From positions 620,001 through 684,000 of the forward strand of contig NZ_SJJZ01000001.1 of NCBI RefSeq assembly GCF_004331345.1: a DNA stretch of 64,000 nt, read 5' to 3'. A program made the position numbers and the translations under genes. The first letter of the stretch is position 1; every line of letters starts with the position of its first letter. The notes below the pieces were generated by a model that saw only the letters and a program-made list of their open reading frames with translations, was not told the origin of the DNA and did no database searches. The DNA is from Kribbella soli. GTDB taxonomy: Bacteria; Actinomycetota; Actinomycetes; Propionibacteriales; Kribbellaceae. This document shows positions 44,203-54,373 of this stretch, in pieces.

Positions 44203-44276
44203 CAGCCTCTGGTCGTACGCCGAGATCCGACCGTGGAATGACCTCCGCCAAGGCCGGGCCCCGTACCCTGGCCAGC

Positions 44277-45455
44277 ATGACGGGGATGCTGACCGCGCGG
44301 CCGCTGCCTGCCCGGAGCAAGGCGTTCGACCTGTTCCTGGCCGGCGGCCTGTGCATGATGTTCGGCTTCCTGTCGCTGGCCCAGGCGCACTGGGGCGGCG
44401 TCCTCGCGTTCGGCATGCTGGTCCCGCTGATCTGGCGCCGCACCCACCCCGAACTGGTCTTCTTCGGCGTCTGCTCGGTCGCCGCTCTCCAATGGCTCGC
44501 CGCCGTCGAGTTGATGCCCGGCAACGTCGGCCTGCTCGTCGCCCTCTACGCCATCTCCGTGTACGGCGACCTACGGCTGAGCCGGATCGCCCTGGGGATC
44601 GGCGGTCTCGGCGTCCTGATGGCAACCTCGCGGTACTGGTCGAACTCGGACTGGAAGCAGCAGGTCACGATGATGGTCGCGCTGGGCGCGCTCGTCTTCG
44701 GCGTCTGGGCGTTCGGCGAGCGCCGCCGTACCCGCGGCCTGTACGTCGCGCAGCTCGAGGAGCGGGCCGCCCAGCTCGAACGGGACCGTGACCGCGAGGC
44801 GAAACTGGCCGTGAGCAACGAGCGGACCCGGATCGCCCGCGAGATCCACGACGTGGTGGCGCACGGCCTGTCGATCATGATCGTCCAGGCCGACGGCGGG
44901 CTGTACGCCGCGGACCAGTCGCCCGAGGCGGCGAAGAAGGCGCTCGCCACGATCGGCGACACCGGCCGCGCGAGCCTGACCGAGATGCGCAAGATGCTCG
45001 GCCTGCTGAAACAGGACGAGCAGAACGAGCTCGACCCGAACCAGCCCCGCCCGCAGCCCGGCGTCTCCAGCCTGCCGGAGCTGATCGAGAACGTCCGGGA
45101 GGCCGGGCTCAGTGTCAGCTACGAGGTCACCGGAGAACCCCGCGACCTGCCGGCGCTGCTCGGACTGACGGCGTACCGGATCGTGCAGGAGGGTCTGACG
45201 AACACGCTGAAACACGCCGGGCCGGGGGCGCGCACCTCCGTCAGCCTGGACTTCGGGCGCGAGATGCTGACCGTGGTGGTCACCGACGACGGTCGCGGCG
45301 CCGGCGTCGCGCCGAGCTCGGACCCGGGTCACGGCCTGGTCGGGATGCGGCAACGCGCCTCGGTCTCGGGCGGTACGGTGAGCGCCGGACCGAAGGCGGG
45401 CGGTGGTTACGAGGTGATCGCCAGACTGCCGTACAACCTGCCGACTGGAGAGTAA
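44277..45455 (+). CDS. Sensor histidine kinase
   Basis: 392 residues from ATG 44277 (ATG 44238 is possible). About five membrane helices, then a coiled coil and the HisKA_3 motif ARIEH-like NERTRIAREIHDVVAHGLSI, then YRIVQEGLTNTLKHAG and DDGRGAG of the ATPase domain. The DNA continues with the response regulator (TAATG overlap) and an ABC transporter, so it probably senses the transporter's substrate or cell-envelope stress. Confidence 0.93.
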   Translation: MTGMLTARPLPARSKAFDLFLAGGLCMMFGFLSLAQAHWGGVLAFGMLVPLIWRRTHPELVFFGVCSVAALQWLAAVELMPGNVGLLVALYAISVYGDLRLSRIALGIGGLGVLMATSRYWSNSDWKQQVTMMVALGALVFGVWAFGERRRTRGLYVAQLEERAAQLERDRDREAKLAVSNERTRIAREIHDVVAHGLSIMIVQADGGLYAADQSPEAAKKALATIGDTGRASLTEMRKMLGLLKQDEQNELDPNQPRPQPGVSSLPELIENVREAGLSVSYEVTGEPRDLPALLGLTAYRIVQEGLTNTLKHAGPGARTSVSLDFGREMLTVVVTDDGRGAGVAPSSDPGHGLVGMRQRASVSGGTVSAGPKAGGGYEVIARLPYNLPTGE

Positions 45456-46117
45456 TGGACGACATCCGGGTGTTCCTCGTGGACGATCAGGAACTCGTCA
45501 GAGCGGGCTTCACGATGCTGGTGGACTCGCAGGCCGACATGCGCGTGGTCGGCCAGGCGGGCGACGGCGGCGAGGCGCTCGAGAAGATCCAGGTGACCGC
45601 GTGCGACGTCGTCCTGATGGACGTCCGGATGCCGCGGCTGGACGGCGTCGAGGCCACCCGCCGGCTGCAGTCGTTGCCTGAGGCACCGAGGGTGATCGTG
45701 CTGACCACGTTCGACCTCGACGAGTACGCGTTCGCCGCGATCAAGGCCGGCGCGGCCGGCTTCCTGCTCAAGAACACGCCGCCGGCCGACCTGCTGAGCG
45801 CGATCCGCCAGGTGCACTCCGGGGACGCCGTCGTCTCCCCCAGTACGACGAGACGTCTGCTGGAGCACTTCGCCGGGTCCCTGCCCGACGAGCAGACCGA
45901 GCGTCCGGACCTGGCCGACCTCACCGCCCGCGAGCGCGAGGTGCTGGTCGAGGTCGCCCGCGGCCTGTCGAACACCGAGATCGCCAGGCTCTTCACGTTG
46001 TCCGAGGCAACGGTCAAGACGCATATCGGCCGGATCCTGGCCAAGACCGGTCTGCGGGACCGGGTCGCCCTCGTCGTCCTGGGGTACGAGACCGGACTCG
46101 TCCGGCCCACCAAGTAA
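45455..46117 (+). CDS. NarL/LuxR-family response regulator
   Basis: 220 residues. Receiver: VFLVDDQELVRAG and the phosphoacceptor Asp in VVLMDVRMP; the switch Lys is in GFLLKNTPP. LuxR HTH: LTAREREVLVEVARGLSNTE. Overlaps the kinase stop by one base (TAATG). Partner of the kinase at 44277. Confidence 0.95.
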   Translation: MDDIRVFLVDDQELVRAGFTMLVDSQADMRVVGQAGDGGEALEKIQVTACDVVLMDVRMPRLDGVEATRRLQSLPEAPRVIVLTTFDLDEYAFAAIKAGAAGFLLKNTPPADLLSAIRQVHSGDAVVSPSTTRRLLEHFAGSLPDEQTERPDLADLTAREREVLVEVARGLSNTEIARLFTLSEATVKTHIGRILAKTGLRDRVALVVLGYETGLVRPTK

Positions 46118-46216
46118 TACCCAGGTAGGACCTGGGGTCCCCACCCTGGTCCGACGAAACCGGGGCGCGGAATCACTAACTTCTTGGACAACATCGGAGT
46201 TGAACCAAGGAGTGAC

Positions 46217-46996
<780 letters not shown>

Positions 46997-46997
46997 C

Positions 46998-49460
46998 GTG
47001 CGACGTTCGCTCCTCTCCTCGCTGCGGGCCCACATGGGTCGCCTGGTCGCCGCCTGTCTGGCGATCGTCCTCGGGGTCGGTTTCGGATCGCTCGCGATGA
47101 TCGTGCACGCGTCCGCGTCACACGGTGTCAACGAGACGATCGGCGCGCAGTACAAGGGCGTCGACGCCGTCGTCTACCCCGACCAGGCGACCATCTCCCC
47201 CGCCGACATCGCCACCGTCCAGAAGCTGCCGCAGGCCGCGGCGGCCGTCACGCTGACGACCGCGTACATGGACGTCGCGTTCCCCGATCTGGTCCGCGGG
47301 ACCACGGTTCCGATCGACGCCCTCTACGACACCCAACACATCGCCGGCCCCGGCACCTCCTCCGGACGGTTGCCGACCGCAACGAACGAGATCGCGCTTC
47401 CGGCCCGGACCGCGGCCAAGCACAAGATCGCCGTCGGCCAGAGCTTGCGGATCAGCTCGTACGACGACAAGTCGTGGACCGTCACCGTCGTCGGTCTGCT
47501 GGACGACTCGAAGTATGTCGGCAGCGCTTCCGCCGTCGCGACTCCGGCCGCGGTGAAGATCTTCGACCCGGGTGCGTACACCCGCGGGATCGCACTGGCC
47601 GCGAAGCCCGGCGTCTCCCAGCAGCAACTCACTTCAGCCGCGCAAGCCGTGGTCGCGAGCGGTCTCACTGTTTACACCGGTGAGGCGTTCATCCAGCACG
47701 AGGTAAAGGGTCTGACCAACGGTATCGACGTCCTCGGCGGAGTGTTCGGGATGTTCGCCGTGATCGCGTTGTTCGTGGCCTGCCTGGTGATCGGCAACAC
47801 CTTCACGATCGTGATCGCCCAGCGCACCCGCGAGATGGCACTGTTGCGCTGCGTCGGGGCGTCCCGCCGGCAGGTCTTCTCCTCGGTCATCGCGGAGGCC
47901 ACCGTGGTCGGCGTGATCGCGTCGGCGATCGGTGTCGTCTTCGGCGTCGCGCTCTCCGCGCTGGGGTTGGCGCTGTCCCGCGAGTTCGATTGGGGTATCC
48001 CCCCGGTGCCGTTGCATCTGGACCTGTCGTCGATCTTCCTGCCGCTCCTGCTCGGCACGCTGGCCACGCTCGTCGCGGCCGTCGTACCGGCTCGGCGGGC
48101 GACGAAGGTGGCGCCACTTGCCGCGCTCCGTCCGGAGGCGGCTCCGGCGGCCGCGACCAAGGCGGGCATACTGCGGTTGGTGCTGGGCTTCCTGCTCCTC
48201 GCCGGCGGCGGCCTACTGCTGGGGGTCGGGGCGAAGCAGCACGAGGTACTGATCGGTGTCGCGGGCGGCGCGATCTCGTTCCTCGGCATCCTCGCGATCG
48301 GTGCGCTGCTCGTCCCGGCGCTGATCCGCGTGATCGGCGCGCTCCCCGCCCGGAGTGGCGGCGTACCCGCCCGGATCGCCGTCGCGAACGCGGTCCGCAA
48401 CCCTCGGCGTACGGCGGCCACCACGTCGGCGCTGCTCATCGGCGTGACGCTGATCAGCCTCACCTGCGTCGGGATCGCCTCGGTGCGGAAAACGTTTGAT
48501 GTGTCGATGGACGGTCAGTACCCGGTCGACCTGATGGTCACGACGTACAAGGAGAAGATGCCGGCGAGCGCCGAGCAGCAGCTCCGCGACATCAAGGGCA
48601 TCACCCAGGTCGTCCCGATCAGCACGGTGACCGCGAAGGCCGGTGGCGAAGAGATCGACGTGACCGGTGTCGACGCGGGCAAGGCCGGCTCGGTGATCCA
48701 CAACGCGGCGCTGAGCGACAAGCTGAAGCCCGGTACGGCGCTGGTCACCTACCCGGTGCTGAAGCGGCTGAAGCTCGAGGACGGCTCGCCGCTGACGATC
48801 GTGTCGGGACAGCACAAGGTCACACTGACCGCCCGGCTGGCGATCGGGGTCGACCCGATCACCACGACGTCGGCCGACCTCGCGAAGCTGACGCCGAGCG
48901 CGCCGGTGACCGGGTTCTGGCTGGCGTCGGACCCGAAGGCGGACGGCGCGGACGTGGTCGACGCCGTGGAGCAGTCGATCCCGACCGTCAAGGATCTGTC
49001 GGTGCAGGGCGGACTGGCCGAGCGGACCAGCTACACGAAGATCTTCGACGTACTGCTGATCGTCGGCATCGGTCTGCTCGGGGTCTCGGTGCTGATCGCG
49101 CTGGTCGGCGTCGGCAATACGCTCAGCCTGTCGGTGCTGGAGCGGACGCGGGAGAACGCGCTGCTCCGGGCGATGGGCCTGTCCCGCCGCCAGCTGCGCG
49201 GGATGCTCGCGATCGAATCGTTGCTGATGGCACTGGTCGCGGCCGGTCTCGGGATCGTGCTCGGTCTGCTCTACGGCTGGACCGGGACGAGCGCCCTGAT
49301 GGGCGGCCAGACGGTCGAGGGCGGCGTGGAGTACGCCGTACCCGGGACCCTGCTGATCGCCATCGCCGCAGTGGCCGCGGTCGCGGGCCTACTCGCCTCG
49401 GTACTGCCCGCCCGCCGTGCGGCCAAGGTCGCACCGGCCGGCGCACTGACGACCGAATGA
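46998..49460 (+). CDS. ABC transporter permease (FtsX/MacB-PCD type)
   Basis: 820 residues from GTG 46998. An N-terminal membrane helix is followed by a large extracytoplasmic domain and an FtsX core (IALFVACLVIGNTFTIVIAQ), a second extracytoplasmic domain and a second FtsX core near the C-terminus (LIVGIGLLGVSVLIALVGVG). This is the layout of envelope or bacitracin/antimicrobial-peptide-type efflux permeases. A strong terminator follows. Confidence 0.93.
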   Translation: MRRSLLSSLRAHMGRLVAACLAIVLGVGFGSLAMIVHASASHGVNETIGAQYKGVDAVVYPDQATISPADIATVQKLPQAAAAVTLTTAYMDVAFPDLVRGTTVPIDALYDTQHIAGPGTSSGRLPTATNEIALPARTAAKHKIAVGQSLRISSYDDKSWTVTVVGLLDDSKYVGSASAVATPAAVKIFDPGAYTRGIALAAKPGVSQQQLTSAAQAVVASGLTVYTGEAFIQHEVKGLTNGIDVLGGVFGMFAVIALFVACLVIGNTFTIVIAQRTREMALLRCVGASRRQVFSSVIAEATVVGVIASAIGVVFGVALSALGLALSREFDWGIPPVPLHLDLSSIFLPLLLGTLATLVAAVVPARRATKVAPLAALRPEAAPAAATKAGILRLVLGFLLLAGGGLLLGVGAKQHEVLIGVAGGAISFLGILAIGALLVPALIRVIGALPARSGGVPARIAVANAVRNPRRTAATTSALLIGVTLISLTCVGIASVRKTFDVSMDGQYPVDLMVTTYKEKMPASAEQQLRDIKGITQVVPISTVTAKAGGEEIDVTGVDAGKAGSVIHNAALSDKLKPGTALVTYPVLKRLKLEDGSPLTIVSGQHKVTLTARLAIGVDPITTTSADLAKLTPSAPVTGFWLASDPKADGADVVDAVEQSIPTVKDLSVQGGLAERTSYTKIFDVLLIVGIGLLGVSVLIALVGVGNTLSLSVLERTRENALLRAMGLSRRQLRGMLAIESLLMALVAAGLGIVLGLLYGWTGTSALMGGQTVEGGVEYAVPGTLLIAIAAVAAVAGLLASVLPARRAAKVAPAGALTTE

Positions 49461-49463
49461 GCC

Positions 49464-49501
49464 AGCGGCTCGCCCGGCTTGAGGGGGCCGGGCGAGCCGC
49501 T
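49464..49501. terminator. Strong bidirectional terminator
   Basis: AGCGGCTCGCCCGGC (49464-49478) pairs perfectly with GCCGGGCGAGCCGCT (49487-49501), 15 bp with an 8-nt loop, followed by TTTC. It separates the permease gene from the convergent VOC gene. Confidence 0.9.
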
Positions 49502-49502
49502 T

Positions 49503-49856
49503 TCACACGATCTCGACGCGATTCCCGTGGCCGTCGGCGGTGTGGAATCGCCGGCGGCCTGGGATCGTTTCGTTGTCCCAGGTCACCGGGTATCCCAGCG
49601 CTTCGAGCTGCGCGGCCAGAGCGTCCAGATCATCGACAGCCAACGCCGGATGTGCCTTCTTCGCGGGCGTGAAGTCCTGCTCGACCCCGATGTGGATCTC
49701 CGCCGCCCCGGCCTTGAACCAGCACCCGCCGCGCGCCTTCAGCAGCTCCGGCTTCTCCACCTCGGTCATCCCGAGCGCATCGCGGTAGAACGCCCGCGCC
49801 ACGTCCTCGCCACCGGGCGGGCACGACACCTGCACATGATCGAGCCGCATGCTCAT
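49503..49856 (-). CDS. VOC/glyoxalase-fold protein
   Basis: 117 residues from ATG 49856, coupled to the methyltransferase gene by a 4-nt overlap. Glyoxalase pattern: LDHVQVSCPPGGEDVARAFY at the start, WFKAGAAEIHIGVE in the middle and FHTADGHGNRVEIV at the end. His and Glu ligands are plausible; the substrate is unknown. Confidence 0.87.
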   Translation of the reverse strand: MSMRLDHVQVSCPPGGEDVARAFYRDALGMTEVEKPELLKARGGCWFKAGAAEIHIGVEQDFTPAKKAHPALAVDDLDALAAQLEALGYPVTWDNETIPGRRRFHTADGHGNRVEIV

Positions 49857-50650
49857 CCCTTCTTCTGCGCCGTCTTCTGGGCCACCGCGAAGATCCGCCG
49901 GAACGGCAGCAGCGTCCCGTAGTCCCGCTGCGGATACGCCTCCGCCAGCCGAGCGCCGTACTCCGCCTCGAACTTCGGCCGTACGTCGTCCGGCAGCGAC
50001 TGCAGCACCGGCCGCGCGCCGGTCCCCTTCACCCACTCCAGTACGGCGTTGTCGCCGGACAGCAGGTGGAAGTACGTGGTCTCCCACGCGTCAACCACGC
50101 ACCCTTCCGCGCTGAGCGCGTCGACGTACCCTGCCGGACCGGGTACGTCGGGGCGCAGCGAGGTGTCCTTCGCGTACTCGGCGTACGGCTCGGTGCCGGC
50201 CAGCTCCCGCAGGATCGCGTGCGACGGCGCATCGCCGTTGCCCGGGATCTGGATCGCCAGCCACCCGCCCGGCCGGAGCGCCCGGACGAACCCGGGCAGC
50301 AGGTCGAGCTGCTCGGGCACCCACTGCAGCGTCGCGTTCGTGACGATCACATCCAGCGACCCGGGCTCGACGCTCCACTCGCGGACGTCACCGAGCTCGA
50401 AGCTCAAGTGGTCGTCGGCGTACTCCGCCGCGGCCTCGAGCATCTGCGGCGAGCTGTCGATCCCGCGGATCTCGGCCTCCGGCCAGACCTGACGCAGAGT
50501 CGCGGTCAACGCGCCCGGACCGCAGCCGAGGTCGACCACGGTCCGTACGTCGGTCGCCCGGACCCGCTCGACCAGGTCCCGGAACGGCCGGGCACGCTCG
50601 TCGGCGTACGTGCCGTACTGCTCTGGACTCCACACCGGTGACGTACGCAT
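49853..50650 (-). CDS. tam: Trans-aconitate 2-methyltransferase
   Basis: 265 residues from ATG 50650. SAM-binding motif VVDLGCGPGALTATL, then RGIDSSPQMLEAAAEY and VTNATLQWVPE, which is characteristic of Tam. It methylates trans-aconitate, which inhibits aconitase. Coupled to the VOC gene and divergent from a MarR gene, with palindromes between. Confidence 0.87.
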   Translation of the reverse strand: MRTSPVWSPEQYGTYADERARPFRDLVERVRATDVRTVVDLGCGPGALTATLRQVWPEAEIRGIDSSPQMLEAAAEYADDHLSFELGDVREWSVEPGSLDVIVTNATLQWVPEQLDLLPGFVRALRPGGWLAIQIPGNGDAPSHAILRELAGTEPYAEYAKDTSLRPDVPGPAGYVDALSAEGCVVDAWETTYFHLLSGDNAVLEWVKGTGARPVLQSLPDDVRPKFEAEYGARLAEAYPQRDYGTLLPFRRIFAVAQKTAQKKG

Positions 50651-50674
50651 CGGACTGCCCCTCTCACACTGATT

Positions 50675-50731
50675 TATCTTGACGTCGAGATACTCTAACT
50701 CCACAACTTGTCTTGATGTCAAGAGTCTTGA
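50675..50731. promoter_or_regulatory. MarR operator region between tam and marR
   Basis: TATCTTGACGTCGAGATA (50675-50692) is a nearly perfect palindrome; TCTTGATGTCAAGA (50711-50724) is perfect, and TCAAGA-G-TCTTGA (50719-50731) overlaps it. TTGA/TCAA half-sites are typical of MarR operators. Confidence 0.75.
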
Positions 50732-50748
50732 TGGGTACTCTCGAACCC

Positions 50749-51246
50749 ATGGAGGACGAGGTCGATCGCCTGATTCAGGCCTGGCGCCGCGAGCGCCCCG
50801 ATCTCGACGTGGCGCCGATGGAGGTGCTGTCCCGGGTCAGCCGCCTGGCGCGGCATCTCGATCGCGCCCGCAGCCAGGCCTTCGACACCCACGGCCTGGA
50901 GTCCTGGGAGTTCGACGTCCTCGCGGCGCTGCGCCGAGCGGGTACGCCGTACCAGCTGTCCCCCGGCAAGCTGCTCAAGGAAACCCTCGTCACGTCCGGC
51001 ACGATGACGAACCGGGTCGACCGGCTGGCCGCCCGCGGCCTGGTCGAGCGGCTGCCGGATCCTCATGACCGGCGCGGTGTGCTCGTCCAGCTGACACCCG
51101 CGGGCCGGGACAAGGTCGACGCCGCGATGGCCGACCTGCTCACCCATGAGCGCACGCTGCTCGGCGGCCTCAGCGACGGCGACCAGCAGAAGATCGCCCG
51201 GGTGTTACGGGAACTGGTCCGCCCGTTCGACCTGGAAAAGCACTAA
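50749..51246 (+). CDS. MarR-family regulator
   Basis: 165 residues from ATG 50749. A winged HTH (SPGKLLKETLVTSGTMTNRV, wing PHDRRGVLVQL) flanked by dimerisation helices. Divergent from tam, so it probably represses tam/VOC and itself. An ATG at 50731 lies within an operator palindrome and would give an alternative start. Confidence 0.93.
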   Translation: MEDEVDRLIQAWRRERPDLDVAPMEVLSRVSRLARHLDRARSQAFDTHGLESWEFDVLAALRRAGTPYQLSPGKLLKETLVTSGTMTNRVDRLAARGLVERLPDPHDRRGVLVQLTPAGRDKVDAAMADLLTHERTLLGGLSDGDQQKIARVLRELVRPFDLEKH

Positions 51247-51643
51247 CCGAAAACACTCGGTTCGCGTCACCGACAAAGCCGCTTGTTCGTACGGACAAAG
51301 CGCGGCCGAAATGACCCGGAATTATCCGAAAAGACGACCCGTCACTTCTACCCTGGTCCGATCGTTGCTAGTTGCAACGAGATCGAGAGACTGCTGTAGC
51401 CGACGACTATCGACACCGGACGGGCCCACTACTAGGGTCATCACCGTCGGTGGTTGATCGACTACAAAATGTCAGAACACGGTGACTTCGGCGGCAAGAG
51501 GTGGTTCGCCGAAAGTGGCCGCACGGTGTCCGGGGCTCGGGGCCCGAACAACGGCGGCCGGCACGGGGCCCGCTCACCCAGGAGCTCGGCGCACCCCTCC
51601 GAATCACAGGGGATCGGAGGGGGCGCCGCGGCTCGAACCCCTG
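51247..51643. other. Gene-free stretch with one stem-loop
   Basis: No convincing gene. CCCTCCGA (51595-51602) and TCGGAGGG (51614-51621) form an 8-bp stem with an 11-nt loop, about 20 nt after the ABC-F stop (51644), and may terminate that gene. The rest shows nothing I can name. Confidence 0.45.
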
Positions 51644-53464
51644 CTACTCCGCGCGTTCCGCCGCTTCGAACCAGGCCGTTTCCAGCTCACCACGCTCGTC
51701 GGCCAGCTTGCGGAGCTCGGCGTCCAGCTCGGAGAGCCGCTCGTAGTCGCTCGCACTTACGGCCAGCTGGTCGTGCAGTTTCGTCTCGGCCTCGGTGATC
51801 TTCGCGAGCTGCCGCTCGATCCGGTTCAGCTCCTTCTTCGCCGCCCGGGCCGCTGCCGCGTCAGCCGTCGGACGTTCAACCACCTGGCCATTTTGTGCTG
51901 TTGACAAATCGGTGGACACAACTGCGGCCGGCGTCAACGCATTCGACGCCGCCCGTCGCGGAATTCCGGCCTCGAGTTCCTCGAGATACTGCTCGACGCC
52001 GCGCGGCAGATGCCGGACCCGGGCGTCGCCCATGATCGCGTAAACCATGTCGCTGACCCGCTCCAGGAAGTACCGGTCGTGGGTGACGGTGACGACGACG
52101 CCGGGCCAGCTGTCCAGGAAATCCTCGAGCACGGTCAGTGTCTCGACGTCCAGGTCGTTGGTCGGCTCGTCGAGGATCAGCACGTTCGGCTCGTCGAGCA
52201 GGATGCGCAGCAACTGCAGCCGGCGCCGTTCACCACCGGACAGGTCCGAGATCCGCGTCGTCAGCTTGTCGCCGGTGAACCCGAACCGCTCGAGCAGTTG
52301 CGACGACGTCAGCTCACCGCCCCGCCCGGCGAGCGCCGCCGTACGACGGATCGCGGTGATGTGGTCGAGGACGGTGACCGAGGTGTCGATCTCCTCGAGG
52401 GTCTGCGACAGGTTGGCGATCCGGACCGTCTTGCCCTGCTTGACCAGGCCGCGGTCCGGCGCGAGCTGCCCGGTGAGGACCCTGAGGAACGTGGTCTTGC
52501 CGGCGCCGTTCGGGCCGAGCAGCCCGATCCGGTCAGCCGGACCGAGCCGGAACGTCACGTGGTCGAGCATCTTCCGGTCGCCGAAGCTCAGGCTGACGTC
52601 CTCGACGTCGAACACGTCCTTGCCGAGCCGCGCGGTCGCCAACTGCGACAGCGCGAGCTTGTCCCGCGGCGGCGGCACGTCCTCGATCAGCGCGTTCGCG
52701 GCGTCGATCCGGAACTTGGGCTTGCTGGTCCGGGCCGGAGCACCCCGGCGCAGCCAGGCGAGCTCCTTCTGCAGGAGGTTCTGCCGCTTGGCCTCGGTGA
52801 CCTGCGCCGTGCGGGCCCGCTCGGCCTTGGCGAGGACGTACGCCGCGTACCCACCGTCGTACGACGTGACACGGCCGCCCTGCACCTCCCACGTGTTGGT
52901 GCAGACCGCGTCCAGGAACCAGCGGTCGTGGGTCACGACGATCAGCGCGCTCGCGTGGTCGACGACGTGCTCGGCGAGCCAGCTGACGGCCTCGATGTCG
53001 AGGTGGTTGGTGGGCTCGTCGAGAATCAGCAGGTCGACCTCGGTGAGCAGGAGTCTGGCCAAGGAGGCTCGGCGCCGCTCGCCACCGCTCAGGCTGCCGA
53101 CCTGCGCCTGGTGGTCGACTTCGCCGAGAAGATGCTCCATCACCGAGCGCGCTCGCGGATCGGCCGCCCAGGTGTAGGTCTCGACATCACCGAGCACCGC
53201 GTGCAGCACGGTCTGGTCCGGGTCGAGATCGTCGCCCTGACCGAGGTACCCGAGCCGCAGGTCGCGATTGTGGGTGATCCGGCCGCTATCGGGCTCCTCA
53301 CGCCGGGCCAGGACCTGCAGGAGCGTCGACTTGCCGTCGCCGTTGCGCCCGACCACGCCGATGCGCTCACCACGGCCTACGCCGAGACTGACCGAGTCGA
53401 GCAGTGTGCGGGTCCCGAAGCCCTTCGAAACAGCTTCCAGATTGACCAAGTTAGGTGCCGCCAT
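51644..53464 (-). CDS. ABC-F ATPase (Uup-like)
   Basis: 606 residues from ATG 53464. Two ATPase domains: Walker A GRNGDGKST and GPNGAGKTT, signature LSGGERRRASLARLL and LSGGERRRLQLLRIL, Walker B ILDEPTNHLDIEAVSW and ILDEPTNDLDVETL. An inter-domain linker rich in Arg/Lys and a C-terminal coiled coil (KKELNRIERQLAKITEAETK) mark it as Uup-type. It has no membrane domain and works on ribosomes or DNA. Confidence 0.93.
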   Translation of the reverse strand: MAAPNLVNLEAVSKGFGTRTLLDSVSLGVGRGERIGVVGRNGDGKSTLLQVLARREEPDSGRITHNRDLRLGYLGQGDDLDPDQTVLHAVLGDVETYTWAADPRARSVMEHLLGEVDHQAQVGSLSGGERRRASLARLLLTEVDLLILDEPTNHLDIEAVSWLAEHVVDHASALIVVTHDRWFLDAVCTNTWEVQGGRVTSYDGGYAAYVLAKAERARTAQVTEAKRQNLLQKELAWLRRGAPARTSKPKFRIDAANALIEDVPPPRDKLALSQLATARLGKDVFDVEDVSLSFGDRKMLDHVTFRLGPADRIGLLGPNGAGKTTFLRVLTGQLAPDRGLVKQGKTVRIANLSQTLEEIDTSVTVLDHITAIRRTAALAGRGGELTSSQLLERFGFTGDKLTTRISDLSGGERRRLQLLRILLDEPNVLILDEPTNDLDVETLTVLEDFLDSWPGVVVTVTHDRYFLERVSDMVYAIMGDARVRHLPRGVEQYLEELEAGIPRRAASNALTPAAVVSTDLSTAQNGQVVERPTADAAAARAAKKELNRIERQLAKITEAETKLHDQLAVSASDYERLSELDAELRKLADERGELETAWFEAAERAE

Positions 53465-53524
53465 AACGCGCCCAAGGGTAGCTGACGCGGACACCGTTCC
53501 CGGGATCGTGCCAGGATCGTCCAG

Positions 53525-54373
53525 GTGTTGACTCCCGCCTGGCTCGAAGGACTGTCCCTCGGCGACGCGATCGCCGCCGATCCGCTGGAAGGTGGCTACG
53601 CCAGCAAGACGTTCCGCGTCCGCACGACGCTGGGCGAATCGGTGGTCGTGAAGACGCAGGACGATCTGCCACCGGACCTGTACGCGCTGGAGGCCGACGG
53701 TCTCGACGCGCTGCGTGCACCTGGCGGGTTCGCCGTACCAGAGGTCCTTCGGGTGACGCCGGCGTTCATCGTTCTGTCCGACCTCGGTACGCCGGAACCG
53801 TCGCCGACGTACTGGGAGGACGCCGGGCGGGCGCTGGCGCTGCAGCATCAGCAGACCGCGGACAAGTTCGGGTACCACCAGGACAACTACCTGGGCACCC
53901 TCCTGCAGCGGAACCCGTGGACGAGCGACGGGCACGCGTTCTTCGCCGAGCACCGTCTGCTCCGTTACCTGGAGGAGCCGAACTGCCACAACCAGCTCCC
54001 GGAGGCTGATCGGCGCCGCCTCGAACGCGTCGCCAACCGCCTCCCCGAGCTGATCCCGCCGCAGCCTCCGTCCCTGCTCCACGGCGACCTGTGGCACGGA
54101 AACCTCCTCCCCGCCCCGGACGGCGGCCCGGCCATGATCGATCCCGCCGTCCACTACGGCTGGCCCGAGGCCGAACTGGCCACCCTCCTCATCTATGGCC
54201 ACTTGTCGGAGACCTTCTTCGACGCCTACGAGGAACTCCACCCACTAGCCCCGGGTTGGCGTGACCGCCTCCCCTTGCTCCACCTCCGAGAGCTCATCTG
54301 CATCACCGCCCATTGGCCCGACCGCCCCGAAGCCGTCACCGAAATCAGCGCGATCCTCAAACAACTCGACTGA
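53525..54373 (+). CDS. Fructosamine kinase family protein
   Basis: 282 residues. LLHGDLWHGNLLP (catalytic HGDxxxxN) and MIDPAVHYGWPEAELA (DPAxxYGxxExDLA) are hallmarks of the family. It phosphorylates ketosamines on glycated proteins or free amino acids. Its 3' end overlaps the convergent OtrA-like gene by 17 nt. Confidence 0.93.
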   Translation: MLTPAWLEGLSLGDAIAADPLEGGYASKTFRVRTTLGESVVVKTQDDLPPDLYALEADGLDALRAPGGFAVPEVLRVTPAFIVLSDLGTPEPSPTYWEDAGRALALQHQQTADKFGYHQDNYLGTLLQRNPWTSDGHAFFAEHRLLRYLEEPNCHNQLPEADRRRLERVANRLPELIPPQPPSLLHGDLWHGNLLPAPDGGPAMIDPAVHYGWPEAELATLLIYGHLSETFFDAYEELHPLAPGWRDRLPLLHLRELICITAHWPDRPEAVTEISAILKQLD

